A stretch of 45,733 nucleotides of DNA from contig NZ_JACJLE010000034.1 in the NCBI RefSeq assembly GCF_016901995.1, positions 1 to 45,733 on the forward strand, given 5' to 3'. Positions 28,866 through 41,207 of this stretch are shown here, one piece after another. The notes beneath the pieces were generated by a model. It saw nothing but the letters and a program-made list of their open reading frames with translations. It was not told the origin of the DNA and searched no databases. Position 1 is the first letter of the stretch. Each line of letters opens with the position of its first letter. This stretch comes from Bacteroides caecigallinarum (lineage in GTDB: Bacteria; Bacteroidota; Bacteroidia; Bacteroidales; Bacteroidaceae). The translations under genes and the position numbers were made by a program.

Positions 28866-29420
28866 ATGGAAGCGAACAATGTGGAAAAAAGGTTCAATGA
28901 CTGGTTTACGGTGTCTTATGACAGGTTAAGAAATCTCGTTGGCAGATACGGGGCACTGGATGAGGACAATTTTCATGACACTTATCTGTTTGTAAGAAAG
29001 CAGGTGCTGAATCCGGAAAGTGAAATAACGGATTATGAAGCATACTTTATCGGATGTTACAGGAAAGCGTTCATGGTCAAGTTCAGGCTGGAAAGCAAAT
29101 ATGCCCATCCGGATGAATATTTCTTTCTTCGATGTGGGGAAGATGCGGATTTCTTTTCTCCGGATGACCTGAACAGCTGTGAAAAACTGGTGAAGGACAT
29201 TCTTAACTTTATCAGAAGAAAGTTCTCCTATCAGGAATACAGGATGTTTACGTTGCGTTTTTATGAATCAGACTTTTCATTCAAGGCGTTGGGGGAATGT
29301 ATGGGTATATCGGCAAGTGCCATTTCAGGAAAAGTAAACACGATTATGGATACAGTACGGTCAAACCGGGGATTCTCATGGAGAAGCCAGATGCTGGCAG
29401 TAGAAGGATTCATATCCTAA
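28866..29420 (+). CDS. Sigma-70-family RNA polymerase sigma factor-like protein
   Basis: A 184-residue protein from ATG 28866. The N-terminal part (about 10-80) resembles sigma region 2, and the C-terminal part (about 115-175) resembles region 4 with an HTH in FKALGECMGISASAISGKV. Small sigma-like proteins of this type are common in Bacteroides mobile elements and probably direct transcription of element genes. The upstream 300 bp hold the branched inverted repeats. The next gene starts 38 bp downstream. Confidence 0.78.
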   Translation: MEANNVEKRFNDWFTVSYDRLRNLVGRYGALDEDNFHDTYLFVRKQVLNPESEITDYEAYFIGCYRKAFMVKFRLESKYAHPDEYFFLRCGEDADFFSPDDLNSCEKLVKDILNFIRRKFSYQEYRMFTLRFYESDFSFKALGECMGISASAISGKVNTIMDTVRSNRGFSWRSQMLAVEGFIS

Positions 29421-29460
29421 TCAGTTAGTTTATTGTATCACCCTTAAAACAGAAACTTAT

Positions 29461-29851
29461 GGCACTGATAGTATATAATAAGGAGAACTCACGTCCGCAG
29501 CAGGTGGTTTATCAGTGGAAGCGGACAATCAACATGGACAGCAAGGGAACGGTTTACCTGTCAAAGACAATGTCTATTGAACTGGGGATTCTCGATGGAG
29601 GACGGGTTAATTTCGCACACGATGAGGATACGGGAGAATGGTATATCTGCCATACGACAGACAAGGACGGGTTCACTGTATGGAAAGATAAAAGGTGTGC
29701 CAGATTCTCTGCCGGATTCATTGTGCGGAGAATCATGCTTCAGGCTAAAGTGGAAAGGAAGACCGTACAGTTTATGATTGCCAAGGCTCCCATAGAGGTG
29801 GGAGGTACAGTATATTACAAGATTCTGCTTTCCAATCCGATTTTCAAATAG
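29461..29851 (+). CDS. Hypothetical protein, possible AbrB/SpoVT-like DNA-binding protein
   Basis: About 130 residues beginning MALIVYNKENSRPQQVVYQW (the initiating ATG is at 29459-29461). The stretch with GTVYLSKTMSIELGILDGGR (about 30-50) is reminiscent of a swapped-hairpin (AbrB-type) motif but this is weak. It appears co-transcribed with the sigma-like gene. Function unknown. Confidence 0.6.
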
Positions 29852-29870
29852 GCAGAAGAAGGTGGCTCAG

Positions 29871-29905
29871 AAAGATCCATTATCAGATAATGGTGATGGA
29901 TCTTT
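29871..29905 (+). terminator. Hairpin after the sigma-like/hypothetical pair
   Basis: AAAGATCCAT (29871-29880) pairs with ATGGATCTTT (29896-29905), 20 bp after the stop codon. No strong U-run follows, so terminator function is likely but not certain. Confidence 0.5.
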
Positions 29906-29964
29906 CCGGGCTATGTTATTCAGATTTTTACATCATACAATTTGGAGCATTAAGATATTGTTTT

Positions 29965-30204
29965 GTCAGGGCATTATATTGGCATAATACTATGTCCTGA
30001 CAATATTATAATATGGAGGTACTATGTTATTGCAATATTATGTTGTTAGGATATTATGTTGTTGTGTTATCATGTTATTGCAATATTATGTTGTTAGGGT
30101 AGTATGTTGTTGTATTATTATGTTATTGCAATGTTATGTTATTAGGGCATTATGTTGTTGTGTTATTATGTTATCAGGGTATTACACTATTGCAATATCA
30201 CAAC
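29965..30204. repeat. Octamer-phased array with three 48-bp tandem units
   Basis: About 30 octets run in one register. ATTATGTT-like octets alternate with ATTGCAAT, GTTAGGGY or GTTGTGTT. Six octets make a 48-bp unit, repeated in full at 30021-30068, 30069-30116 and 30117-30164, with a partial copy after. The first part (29965-30004) also forms an imperfect hairpin, GTCAGGGCAT against ATGTCCTGAC. A 93-codon open frame over the array (from 30024) reads as repetitive L/C/V-rich sequence and is probably not coding. Confidence 0.75.
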
Positions 30205-30383
30205 AGAGTTCATTCCATATACACGCTGATTATCAATATATTACAACTTTTATTAAGCAACGCATACAACTTTACTATAACAATCTACATACTATTATAT
30301 GATACAGAATCTGTAAATCAGGATACTATAGTACAATACAGCATAAAACTTTCAATATTGAATATTTAAATTTCGGCAAATAA

Positions 30384-30506
30384 CTAAATATCAGGCACTC
30401 CATTCACACGATATTCAACTCTGCATACAGGTTTGTCACAAACAAACTGATATTTACATTTTTCATCAGGTAAATATGACTCTATTTTATAGCTATAAAT
30501 GGGCAT
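30384..30506 (-). CDS. Small hypothetical protein (40 residues)
   Basis: ATG 30506 to TAG 30384 on the minus strand gives a 40-residue protein with three cysteines. It begins MPIYSYKIESYLPDEK and ends CRVEYRVNGVPDI. Its composition looks like a real protein rather than random AT-rich frame. It is preceded by three consecutive hairpins (30515-30593). I do not recognise a family; it could be the remnant of a longer gene. Confidence 0.45.
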   Translation of the reverse strand: MPIYSYKIESYLPDEKCKYQFVCDKPVCRVEYRVNGVPDI

Positions 30507-30514
30507 GGAGCCAC

Positions 30515-30593
30515 AATCCACTTTAAGTGGATTCTCTGTTCAAACGAACAGAGCAAGTTGTGTTTTCGTCCGACAGAAAGTATTCTGTCAGAC
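30515..30593. repeat. Three consecutive hairpins
   Basis: AATCCACTT-T-AAGTGGATT (30515-30533) is followed directly by CTCTGTTC-AAAC-GAACAGAG (30534-30553). A third, GTCCGACAGAA-AGTA-TTCTGTCAGAC with one mismatch, lies at 30568-30593. A fourth 9-bp pair, AATGGAATT/AATTCCATT, lies at 30660-30688. They lie between the small ORF and the 3' end of the TPR gene. Confidence 0.7.
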
Positions 30594-30798
30594 AAAAACT
30601 AACTAACCCTACCTAACGGTCTGGAATTCTCCTCCAAAGTCAGAGCACACTAAAACAAAAATGGAATTAGTATGATGTAAATTCCATTATTATTTTATAA
30701 GCGAATATCTAGATAATATAAGCTTAATATTTTTATAAAAGTAGATATCTAATACGATACTCACTATTAAATCTATAACAAATAAATGTGATAAATTA

Positions 30799-32331
30799 TT
30801 AAAGGGAAGATAGCATTTTATTTATCTCATTTTTCATTGCTTCTGTTTCACGTTCGTTCCCCGTATGTAATTTATCAAGTAATTGTAAAAGTTCTGTACT
30901 ACATTGGTGTGTTGCACGAATCTCTTCTCTAATATTATTTAATAAGGCTTTGTGAACTAAATTTATAGCATCTACTTGTATGGCATAATTAACAGATTCA
31001 GAATAGAGTTTTCTACCTACTTCAATATTTCCTTTACGATACTCATTCAACCCATTTGTGGCTTTTGCACAAATATATAGTTCCCTTTCATTGGAAACAA
31101 GTGGCAATAATTTTATCAAAATCTCATCAGCCTCCTTTGTTTGTCCATTTAGTGCATAAGCATAAGCAAGATTATTCATAAATGAAAGTTCTTTAGGATT
31201 TGCTTTTAATCCTATCTGAAGTATCTTAATAGCATCAGCATAGTTATTTTGATATGTATATGCTATATCTGCAGCAAAATTTATTGGAGTCCGTGCAAAT
31301 GGCATTATCCCAATCCATGCAATAGAACTTTCTAATGCAGACTGATATTCTTTTTTAAAAAAAGAATATCTCGCATCTGATTCAAAATTAAATATAGGCT
31401 TTTGTATATTTGAAAAATTCAACGATAAGGATTTATCATTATTCATTAACCAATCTGCTTGTGATAAACTATTATCATTTGGTGATATTAAAGATTTTTC
31501 TAAAAACAACTTTCCTTTTTTTCTTGAAGATTCTAATTCCTTTGTACCAATAGCACTTGCCAATTCACTAAAACTAAACGGAGAATAATTACCAGAGAAC
31601 ACCATAGACATTCCCATTTTAATGAATCGAGAACTTCTTCCTCTTGAAGCATTAACTGCAATTTCTGATGCTAATAACCATGGATCATATTGAAGAGTTG
31701 GATTATGTACTAGAACATGATGGGCTCTATCAATATCACCTATATGAAGAAATAACCTAGCTGCAGAACGAGAAATAAATCTAGAAGTGGGAGACAAATG
31801 AATTGCTATTTGCATTGCATTAGTAGCCTTTTCGAGAAGCCCCAGATTAATATAACATCTAGATAACTCTGCATACCATATTGGATTAAAAGAATACTTT
31901 TTAATTAAATTCCTAAAATACTTAACTCTTTCTTTGTAAATATTTTCACCATTCAGAATATTATTTAATTGATTTGAAACTTTATCTTGAGACAATATCC
32001 TATCCTTATGTTCTTTTGATTGAAGAAGTGTTTGTGCAACAGAGAGTAATGAGGAAGTAGATTTTTCCGGTCTTTCAACAATGTACTTTGCAGCAGTTAA
32101 TACTTCAGGCATATGCGTATGTCCATTCATAATAGCTGCACTTATAAGGTCACCAGCAATGGCTATATTTTTCTCTTCTCTCCAAGCTTCTAGATACTCC
32201 ATTATCGGATATTGGGGCAATTGTATTTGATATGAAGAGTTTCCTGATAATTCACCTGATTTAAAACAAGTTTTAAAATCTTTCCAATCCGGAATAACAT
32301 TTCTGCTACTTGTATCTGATTTAGATGCCAT
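30799..32331 (-). CDS. TPR-repeat protein, partner of the kinase
   Basis: A 510-residue soluble protein with tetratricopeptide-like helical pairs at about 150-215 (NPIWYAELSRCYINLGLLEKA) and 345-440 (PKELSFMNNLAYAYALNGQ). The N-terminal 140 residues are helical and not assigned. No enzymatic domain or membrane segment is seen. The gene starts one base after the kinase stop codon (TAA-t-ATG), so the two proteins are coupled and probably form a complex. A scaffold or kinase-substrate role is an inference. GC content is low compared with the core genes. Confidence 0.8.
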   Translation of the reverse strand: MASKSDTSSRNVIPDWKDFKTCFKSGELSGNSSYQIQLPQYPIMEYLEAWREEKNIAIAGDLISAAIMNGHTHMPEVLTAAKYIVERPEKSTSSLLSVAQTLLQSKEHKDRILSQDKVSNQLNNILNGENIYKERVKYFRNLIKKYSFNPIWYAELSRCYINLGLLEKATNAMQIAIHLSPTSRFISRSAARLFLHIGDIDRAHHVLVHNPTLQYDPWLLASEIAVNASRGRSSRFIKMGMSMVFSGNYSPFSFSELASAIGTKELESSRKKGKLFLEKSLISPNDNSLSQADWLMNNDKSLSLNFSNIQKPIFNFESDARYSFFKKEYQSALESSIAWIGIMPFARTPINFAADIAYTYQNNYADAIKILQIGLKANPKELSFMNNLAYAYALNGQTKEADEILIKLLPLVSNERELYICAKATNGLNEYRKGNIEVGRKLYSESVNYAIQVDAINLVHKALLNNIREEIRATHQCSTELLQLLDKLHTGNERETEAMKNEINKMLSSL

Positions 32332-32332
32332 A

Positions 32333-33439
32333 TTATTTTTTATACAAATTTAGTTCTGCTTTTCTTTGAAATAAATCTAACTCTGAAATTGTCCTTTCTA
32401 AATCATAATTAGGGGTTCTATTTGTTTTTGATATGTTTTTAGGATGTCCTCTTTTCTCAGGTTCCGGATGACATAAATATTCAACTACTTTTGTTAGTCC
32501 TTCTTTTAAATCTTCAAGTGGAATACTTTCTTCGAAATCTAATAAAGATTGATGATATGCATCTAATAAATATGTTCTTGCTTCATCAAAACTTATTCCT
32601 GTTTTAGCTAAAGCACGAATTCCTCCGGAGAGCTTACTATCAAGTAAAGTGTTAAAGGAAACTCCATTTATATAATATACAATCAAAGATCCTATCATAT
32701 AATTATCCATTTGATAAAGCCTTTCTTTATCATCTGATAATCTATAGTTAAAAAAAACTTCTGGAGGTGCGTAAGTCCAATCTCCATTAAACATTGATAA
32801 CGAATATGGACATTCGACTTCTGTACTAAGACATAATGAGCGTCCTAAATCACCTAATTTCGAATTATTACCAATAGAAAGGATATTAGATGGTTTCAGA
32901 TCTTGATGGGAGATCTCTATTTTATGAAGTTGCTTAACTCCTAATGCTATATCATGAAGAGATTTTAATTTAAACGAAATAGTTTTTAGTTTTTCGGTAA
33001 AAACCAATTTTGTAGAAAAGTTGATAATCTTTCTAATATTACAATCTGCTTTTTCATAGATTATATAAGTTACAGTAGGGAACATAAAATCTGTTAATTC
33101 ACACTCTCCACCATCTACATACGTAATTATATTTTTTACTCTATGTTTATTGCAATGCTCGGATAATGCCATTTCGTATTTAAATTCTCTCGTTGCTTTT
33201 TCAATTACTGATATTCTTGTTTCATGCGGACGTAAAGGTCTTGTCATACAATTTCTATAATCAAGTACCTTCATAAAACATTCAATACCATTTTTCTTTA
33301 CAATATAGCATATAGAGAAATTCCCTCCTGTTTCTCCTTTCGACCTATCCGGTTCTGGAAGTTGATTTATAACCTCCCATCCGTTTATACTTTTACCTGT
33401 TAAATTACATACTGCAAAAAGACTATCCATATAATCCAT
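32333..33439 (-). CDS. Eukaryotic-like serine/threonine protein kinase
   Basis: A 368-residue kinase. Glycine-loop GGNFS is at 38-42, catalytic lysine K57 in FMKVLD, and a probable helix-C glutamate at about 85-89. The catalytic loop is HQDLKPSN (178-185; HQD in place of HRD), the metal site is GDLGRS (D197; DLG for DFG), and the activation-segment end is TYAPPE (222-227). All catalytic residues are therefore present. The C-terminal 70 residues are charged. It is the first gene of a two-gene unit with the TPR protein, divergent from the XRE-hsd operon; a -7 box TATGTTTG (33469-33476, minus strand) lies upstream. Kinases are known in phage defence (Stk2, PglW), so a defence role is plausible. 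An alternative start is ATG 33430. Confidence 0.85.
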   Translation of the reverse strand: MDYMDSLFAVCNLTGKSINGWEVINQLPEPDRSKGETGGNFSICYIVKKNGIECFMKVLDYRNCMTRPLRPHETRISVIEKATREFKYEMALSEHCNKHRVKNIITYVDGGECELTDFMFPTVTYIIYEKADCNIRKIINFSTKLVFTEKLKTISFKLKSLHDIALGVKQLHKIEISHQDLKPSNILSIGNNSKLGDLGRSLCLSTEVECPYSLSMFNGDWTYAPPEVFFNYRLSDDKERLYQMDNYMIGSLIVYYINGVSFNTLLDSKLSGGIRALAKTGISFDEARTYLLDAYHQSLLDFEESIPLEDLKEGLTKVVEYLCHPEPEKRGHPKNISKTNRTPNYDLERTISELDLFQRKAELNLYKK

Positions 33440-33468
33440 TCATTTCGATTTTTAGTATAATGTTTAAG

Positions 33469-33476
33469 CAAACATA
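33469..33476 (-). promoter_or_regulatory. -7 box for the kinase-TPR unit
   Basis: Minus-strand TATGTTTG, about 30 bp before the kinase start. No good -33 TTTG is seen. Confidence 0.4.
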
Positions 33477-33496
33477 CAAAAGAAAATCTAAATTAT

Positions 33497-33518
33497 CGAA
33501 TATAATTCACTATATTTG
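33497..33518. promoter_or_regulatory. Inverted repeat over the hsd-operon -7 box (candidate XRE operator)
   Basis: CGAATATA (33497-33504), 6-bp spacer, TATATTTG (33511-33518). The right arm is itself a TAnnTTTG -7 box 23 bp before the XRE gene. A repressor bound here would block the hsd operon and sit 20 bp from the divergent kinase promoter. Confidence 0.45.
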
Positions 33519-33540
33519 CGTAATATAATTACATCTAAAA

Positions 33541-33747
33541 ATGAAATTAAATAGAATAAAGGTTGTTTTATCGGAGAAAGGGATTTCACAAACGTGGTTA
33601 GCGAAAAGACTGGATAAAAGTTTTAGCATGGTCAATGCGTATGCTTGTAACAGAATCCAGCCTAATTTGGAAACCTTACAGCAAATTGCTGAAATTCTTC
33701 AAGTTGACCTGAAAGATTTGATAACGGACAAGGATGAACGCCAATAG
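33541..33747 (+). CDS. XRE-family helix-turn-helix regulator
   Basis: A 68-residue Cro/CI-type HTH protein beginning MKLNRIKVVLSEKG, with the helix-turn-helix in ISQTWLAKRLDKSFSMVNAY (about 15-34). It is the first gene of the restriction operon, 65 bp before hsdR. Such small XRE proteins in restriction-modification loci act as control proteins that delay or limit expression. The inverted repeat over its promoter is a likely target. Confidence 0.88.
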   Translation: MKLNRIKVVLSEKGISQTWLAKRLDKSFSMVNAYACNRIQPNLETLQQIAEILQVDLKDLITDKDERQ

Positions 33748-33812
33748 TTTGTTCTTTGTAGATGTTATTTTTCTAGCATACAACTTCCGATAATATAAAA
33801 ATATAGGAATAT

Positions 33813-36518
33813 ATGACACCAGAAGAAAAAGCGAGACAAAAAATAGATCAATGGTTTACTGATGCTGGATGGAAAGTGGTTGATAGAAACAACTACGAAC
33901 CAAACTGTACTGCTGTAGCCATAAGGGAAGGACTTTTAAAAGGCAACCTAGAAGCTGACTATTTTCTTTTTATTAATGGAAAAGCTGTAGGTGTGCTTGA
34001 AGCCAAAAGAGAAGAGATAGATCCTTTTTCCAATACTGTGTGCGAACAGGCTGTTTTATATGCCCGGAATGTTCCTAATATCTATCAAGTATACCAAAAG
34101 CCTTTGCCTTTCATATTTACTTCAAATGGAAAAGACCTGTATTTCTGCGACTTTCGTAAAAAGGATTCTTGTTTCAAGCAAATCTTAACGATCCCATCTC
34201 CTCATGAATTGGTTAAGCTGTTGGGAATAAATGATTATTTTGCCGGACTCCCAACTTTGCGAAAAAAAGGATTACGTGATTGTCAATATGAGGCAGTTAC
34301 TGAACTGGAAAAAAGTTTCAGAAGTGGGCAGAATCGCGCCTTGATGGTATTGGCAACTGGTGCAGGTAAGACATATACCGCATGTCTTGCTGCATATCGT
34401 CTTCTTTCATATACTCCAATGAGAAGAGTACTATTTCTTGTGGACAGAAATAACCTCGGGAAACAGGCAGAGGGAGAATTTGGAACTTTCCGGTTGACAG
34501 AAAATGGAGATGCATTCAATACAATATTTACAGTGAATCGTCTTCGTTCCTCTTCTATACCATCTGATAGCAATGTCGTTATTTCAACAATACAGCGTCT
34601 TTTTTCTTTTCTGAAAGGCGATGTTATTGAGGATAATGACAACGATGATGATAATGATCCTACAGAAGAAGTTGTATTGCCTCCTAATCCCAATTTACCA
34701 CATGATTATTTTGATCTGATTATCATAGATGAGTGTCACCGCTCCATTTATGGGAATTGGCGTAAGGTATTGGAATATTTTGATACAGCCAGACTTGTTG
34801 GATTGACAGCCACACCAATTCCTGAAACAATGGCATTCTTTAACAATAATCGTATAGTCAACTACACATTGGAAAAAAGTATCGTTGATGGTGTAAATGT
34901 AGATTGCCGTGTATATCGAATCAAAACTCAGGTTACAGAAAATGGCGGTGCTATATTAGAAGGAGAAAAAATCAAAGAAGAAACACGATATACCGGAGAT
35001 GTAAAAACCATTTCCAATAAAGAAACGAAAACATATACCAATAAAGAGCTAAACAGAAGTGTCATTAATCCTGCGCAAATAAAACTTATTCTGTCTACTT
35101 ATCGTGATGTAGTCTATACGGAGTTATTTAATGATCCACAGCGGGATGCCAATTTTGACTATCTGCCAAAGACTTTGATATTTGCTCTAAATGAGACTCA
35201 TGCCAGCAATATCGTACAGATAGCTAAAGAGGTATTTGGACGTACAGATGACCGTTTTGTACAAAAAATAACTTATTCTGCGGGCGATAGTAATGAATTG
35301 ATACGTCAGTTCCGGAATGACAAGGATTTCAGAATTGCCGTAACTTGTACATTAGTAGCAACTGGTACAGATGTTAAGCCTCTTGAAGTATTGGTTTTCA
35401 TGCGTGATGTAGAATCTTTACCGCTCTATATACAGATGAAAGGACGTGGTGTACGCACAATTGGAGATGAGCAGTTACGAAATGTCACCCCAAATGCGTT
35501 CAGCAAAGACTGTTTCTATTTGATTGATGCCGTAGGTGTTACTGAACACGAAAAAACAATACCTACGATAACCGATGAGCCTACTACAAAGATTATCACT
35601 CTTAAAGAGCTGTTGGAACAGATTACCCATGGTTACCTTCCTGATGAGCATCTGAAACGTCTTGCTGCAACACTTTCCAGAATATACAACAAAGCAGATA
35701 ATTCACAGCGGAATGAGTTCGTACGTTTGGCTAATGACGACATGAAAGAACTTGCTTCAAGGATTTACGAAGCATTTGAAAACAATACCCTGCCGCCATT
35801 CATAAGTACCAAAGAGCCTAATAACGAACGGAAAGGTTTAGTAGCTCCGCTTGCAAATCACGCAAATGCGCGCAGGTATCTGCTCATTCTTGCTGCCGGG
35901 TTTGTCAACACGCTGATGCCTGGTGAGGACACGCTTATATCTAAAGGTTTTTCAATAGAAGAAGCTAAAAGTACAACAGAAGCCTTTGAAGATTTCTGCA
36001 AAGAACATTGTGATGAAATAGAGGCTCTACGTATAATTTATAATAATGAAGGCGAGCCAATTACCTATTCAATGCTAAAAGATTTGGAAAACAAACTCAA
36101 GATGGCTAACAATCATTTTACTTCCAAACAATTGTGGAATTCATATGCCATTCTGAATCCAAACAGTGTTCGACGTTCTTCTACAAAAGAAGAAAGCGAT
36201 GCTTTGACTAATATCATACAGCTTGTACGTTTTGCTTTACACCAAATAGAACGATTAGATAGTGTAGTTTCTACCTCTAAACAGTATTTTAATCTATGGT
36301 TAGGACAAAATCAGCGCGAAATAACAGATAAACAACGTGAAGTTATCAGTCGTATTGTAGATTATATTGCTTCCAACGGAGCTTGTACGATCAAAGAGAT
36401 TCGTGAAGATGATGCAACTCAGGCAGCACAAATGATTCGTGCTTTTGGCAATATGCAGAAAGCAAACGAAGCTTTACAGTCTCTATACACATTTGTGGTT
36501 TTAAGAAAAGCAGCATAA
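33813..36518 (+). CDS. hsdR: Type I restriction enzyme R subunit
   Basis: A 901-residue motor-nuclease subunit. The PDDEXK nuclease lies in ADYFLF (about 49) and VLEAKRE (about 60-66). Helicase motif I is ATGAGKT (about 179), motif II is DECH (about 306), motif III is GLTATP and motif VI is KGRGVRT (about 543). A helical C-terminal domain would contact M-S. It translocates DNA and cuts unmethylated foreign DNA far from the recognition site. The cysteine-protease-like gene starts two bases after its stop codon. Confidence 0.95.
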   Translation: MTPEEKARQKIDQWFTDAGWKVVDRNNYEPNCTAVAIREGLLKGNLEADYFLFINGKAVGVLEAKREEIDPFSNTVCEQAVLYARNVPNIYQVYQKPLPFIFTSNGKDLYFCDFRKKDSCFKQILTIPSPHELVKLLGINDYFAGLPTLRKKGLRDCQYEAVTELEKSFRSGQNRALMVLATGAGKTYTACLAAYRLLSYTPMRRVLFLVDRNNLGKQAEGEFGTFRLTENGDAFNTIFTVNRLRSSSIPSDSNVVISTIQRLFSFLKGDVIEDNDNDDDNDPTEEVVLPPNPNLPHDYFDLIIIDECHRSIYGNWRKVLEYFDTARLVGLTATPIPETMAFFNNNRIVNYTLEKSIVDGVNVDCRVYRIKTQVTENGGAILEGEKIKEETRYTGDVKTISNKETKTYTNKELNRSVINPAQIKLILSTYRDVVYTELFNDPQRDANFDYLPKTLIFALNETHASNIVQIAKEVFGRTDDRFVQKITYSAGDSNELIRQFRNDKDFRIAVTCTLVATGTDVKPLEVLVFMRDVESLPLYIQMKGRGVRTIGDEQLRNVTPNAFSKDCFYLIDAVGVTEHEKTIPTITDEPTTKIITLKELLEQITHGYLPDEHLKRLAATLSRIYNKADNSQRNEFVRLANDDMKELASRIYEAFENNTLPPFISTKEPNNERKGLVAPLANHANARRYLLILAAGFVNTLMPGEDTLISKGFSIEEAKSTTEAFEDFCKEHCDEIEALRIIYNNEGEPITYSMLKDLENKLKMANNHFTSKQLWNSYAILNPNSVRRSSTKEESDALTNIIQLVRFALHQIERLDSVVSTSKQYFNLWLGQNQREITDKQREVISRIVDYIASNGACTIKEIREDDATQAAQMIRAFGNMQKANEALQSLYTFVVLRKAA

Positions 36519-36520
36519 TA

Positions 36521-39771
<3,251 letters not shown>

Positions 39772-39776
39772 TCCAA

Positions 39777-41207
39777 ATGGATACAAAGAAATTACGTCAA
39801 AAAATACTAGACCTTGCCATTCGTGGTAAACTTGTTCCTCAAGATCCGAATGATGAACCTGCATCCGTATTACTTGAACGCATTAAAGCAGAGAAAGAAC
39901 GTTTAATAAAAGAGGGAAAAATAAAGCGTAGTAAAAAAACAGCTAAAACTTCTGATACGCCCCATTATGAGAATGTTCCATTTGAAGTGCCAAAGGGATG
40001 GGTGTGGACGACGATTGAAGAAATATGCTCAAAGATAGGTTCCGGTAGTACACCAAAAGGAAGTAACTATTCTGTGAAAGGGATTCCTTTTTTCCGATCG
40101 CAAAATGTATATAATGACAGACTTGTTTATGATGACATCAAATATATTTCCGAAGAAGTTCATCAGAAGATGAAAGGTACGGAAGTTCTTGCTAACGATT
40201 TGTTGTTGAATATTACTGGAGGTTCATTGGGAAGATGTGCCGTGGTTCCTGCTGATTTTAATTGTGGCAATGTCAGTCAACACGTTTGTATTATGCGTTC
40301 TGTTTTAGTTGAACCTGAATATTTCCATGCGTTAGTTTTATCTTCATACTTTGCTAAATCTATGAAGATTACGGGTAGTGGTCGTGAAGGTTTACCAAAA
40401 TACAATTTAGAACAGATGGGTTTTCCTTTGCCACCTTTAACTGAACAGCAACGCATAGTTACCGAGATTGAACATTGGTTTGCTTTACTAGGCCAAATAG
40501 AAAAGGGAAAATTAGACTTACAAAACATAATCAAGCAAACCAAAAGCAAAGTTCTTGACATCGCCATTCACGGTAAACTCGTACCACAAGATCCGAACGA
40601 AGAACCAGCTATCGAACTATTGAAACGCATAAATCCTGACTTCACACCTTGTGATAACGGACATTATACGCAGTTACCTTTTGAAGTACCTCAAAATTGG
40701 AGTTGGACAACACTTGGAAAAATTGGCAAATGGCAGTCGGGTAGTACACCAAATAGGCTGAATAAGGATTATTATAATGGGAATATTCCTTGGCTAAAAA
40801 CAGGAGATTTAAATGATGGATATATTACACATATTCCCGAATATATAACAGAAAAAGCCTTGAATGAAACTTCTGTGAAACTAAATCCTACTGGTAGTGT
40901 GTTAATTGCTATGTATGGAGCGACAATAGGAAAGATTGGAATATTAACATTTCCTGCTACAACAAATCAAGCCTGTTGTGCTTGTGAAGTCTTTAATGGG
41001 ATAGACAGAGAGTTTATATTTCTCTTTTTATTATCCCATAGGGAAGAGTTTATAAAAATGGGAGGTGGTGGAGCACAGCCAAATATATCCAAAGAAAAAA
41101 TAATAAACACCTATATTCCTTTGCCGCCATTTACGGAACAAAAAAGAATTATAAATGTGGTTAATAAGATATTTGCTCAATTAGATGCAATAATGGAGAG
41201 TTTATAG
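39777..41207 (+). CDS. hsdS: Type I specificity subunit HsdS (expressed copy)
   Basis: A 476-residue protein from ATG 39777. The conserved N-terminus (KLRQKILDLAIRGKLVPQDP) is followed by TRD1 (about 65-230), a central conserved repeat (KVLDIAIHGKLVPQDP, about 260) and TRD2 (about 295-470). The two TRDs recognise the two halves of a bipartite DNA target. The IR1 recombination site (codon about 61) and IR2 (codon about 294) are placed at the starts of TRD1 and TRD2. Only this copy has the promoter-linked N-terminus. It ends in LDAIMESL, identical to the end of the silent half gene. Confidence 0.95.
   Translation: MDTKKLRQKILDLAIRGKLVPQDPNDEPASVLLERIKAEKERLIKEGKIKRSKKTAKTSDTPHYENVPFEVPKGWVWTTIEEICSKIGSGSTPKGSNYSVKGIPFFRSQNVYNDRLVYDDIKYISEEVHQKMKGTEVLANDLLLNITGGSLGRCAVVPADFNCGNVSQHVCIMRSVLVEPEYFHALVLSSYFAKSMKITGSGREGLPKYNLEQMGFPLPPLTEQQRIVTEIEHWFALLGQIEKGKLDLQNIIKQTKSKVLDIAIHGKLVPQDPNEEPAIELLKRINPDFTPCDNGHYTQLPFEVPQNWSWTTLGKIGKWQSGSTPNRLNKDYYNGNIPWLKTGDLNDGYITHIPEYITEKALNETSVKLNPTGSVLIAMYGATIGKIGILTFPATTNQACCACEVFNGIDREFIFLFLLSHREEFIKMGGGGAQPNISKEKIINTYIPLPPFTEQKRIINVVNKIFAQLDAIMESL
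39959..39976 (+). repeat. Shufflon site IR1, active arm
   Basis: The 18-bp sequence GCCCCATTATGAGAATGT at the start of TRD1 of hsdS, with an exact inverted copy at 43794-43811. Beyond a single mismatch the match continues CCATTT. Confidence 0.82.
40658..40678 (+). repeat. Shufflon site IR2, active arm
   Basis: A 21-bp sequence beginning CGGACATTATACG at the start of TRD2, with an exact inverted copy at 41668-41688. The reading frame (GHYTQLP) is the same at both copies. Confidence 0.85.

Noticed and set aside
29965..30204. CRISPR array
   Set aside because: The repeats are contiguous 8/48-bp units with no unique spacers, and no cas genes are present.
30024..30302. 93-codon plus-strand ORF over the 48-bp array
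   Set aside because: Its residues are forced by the in-frame 48-bp repeat (16 codons) and it has no ribosome-binding site; repeat structure explains the open frame.
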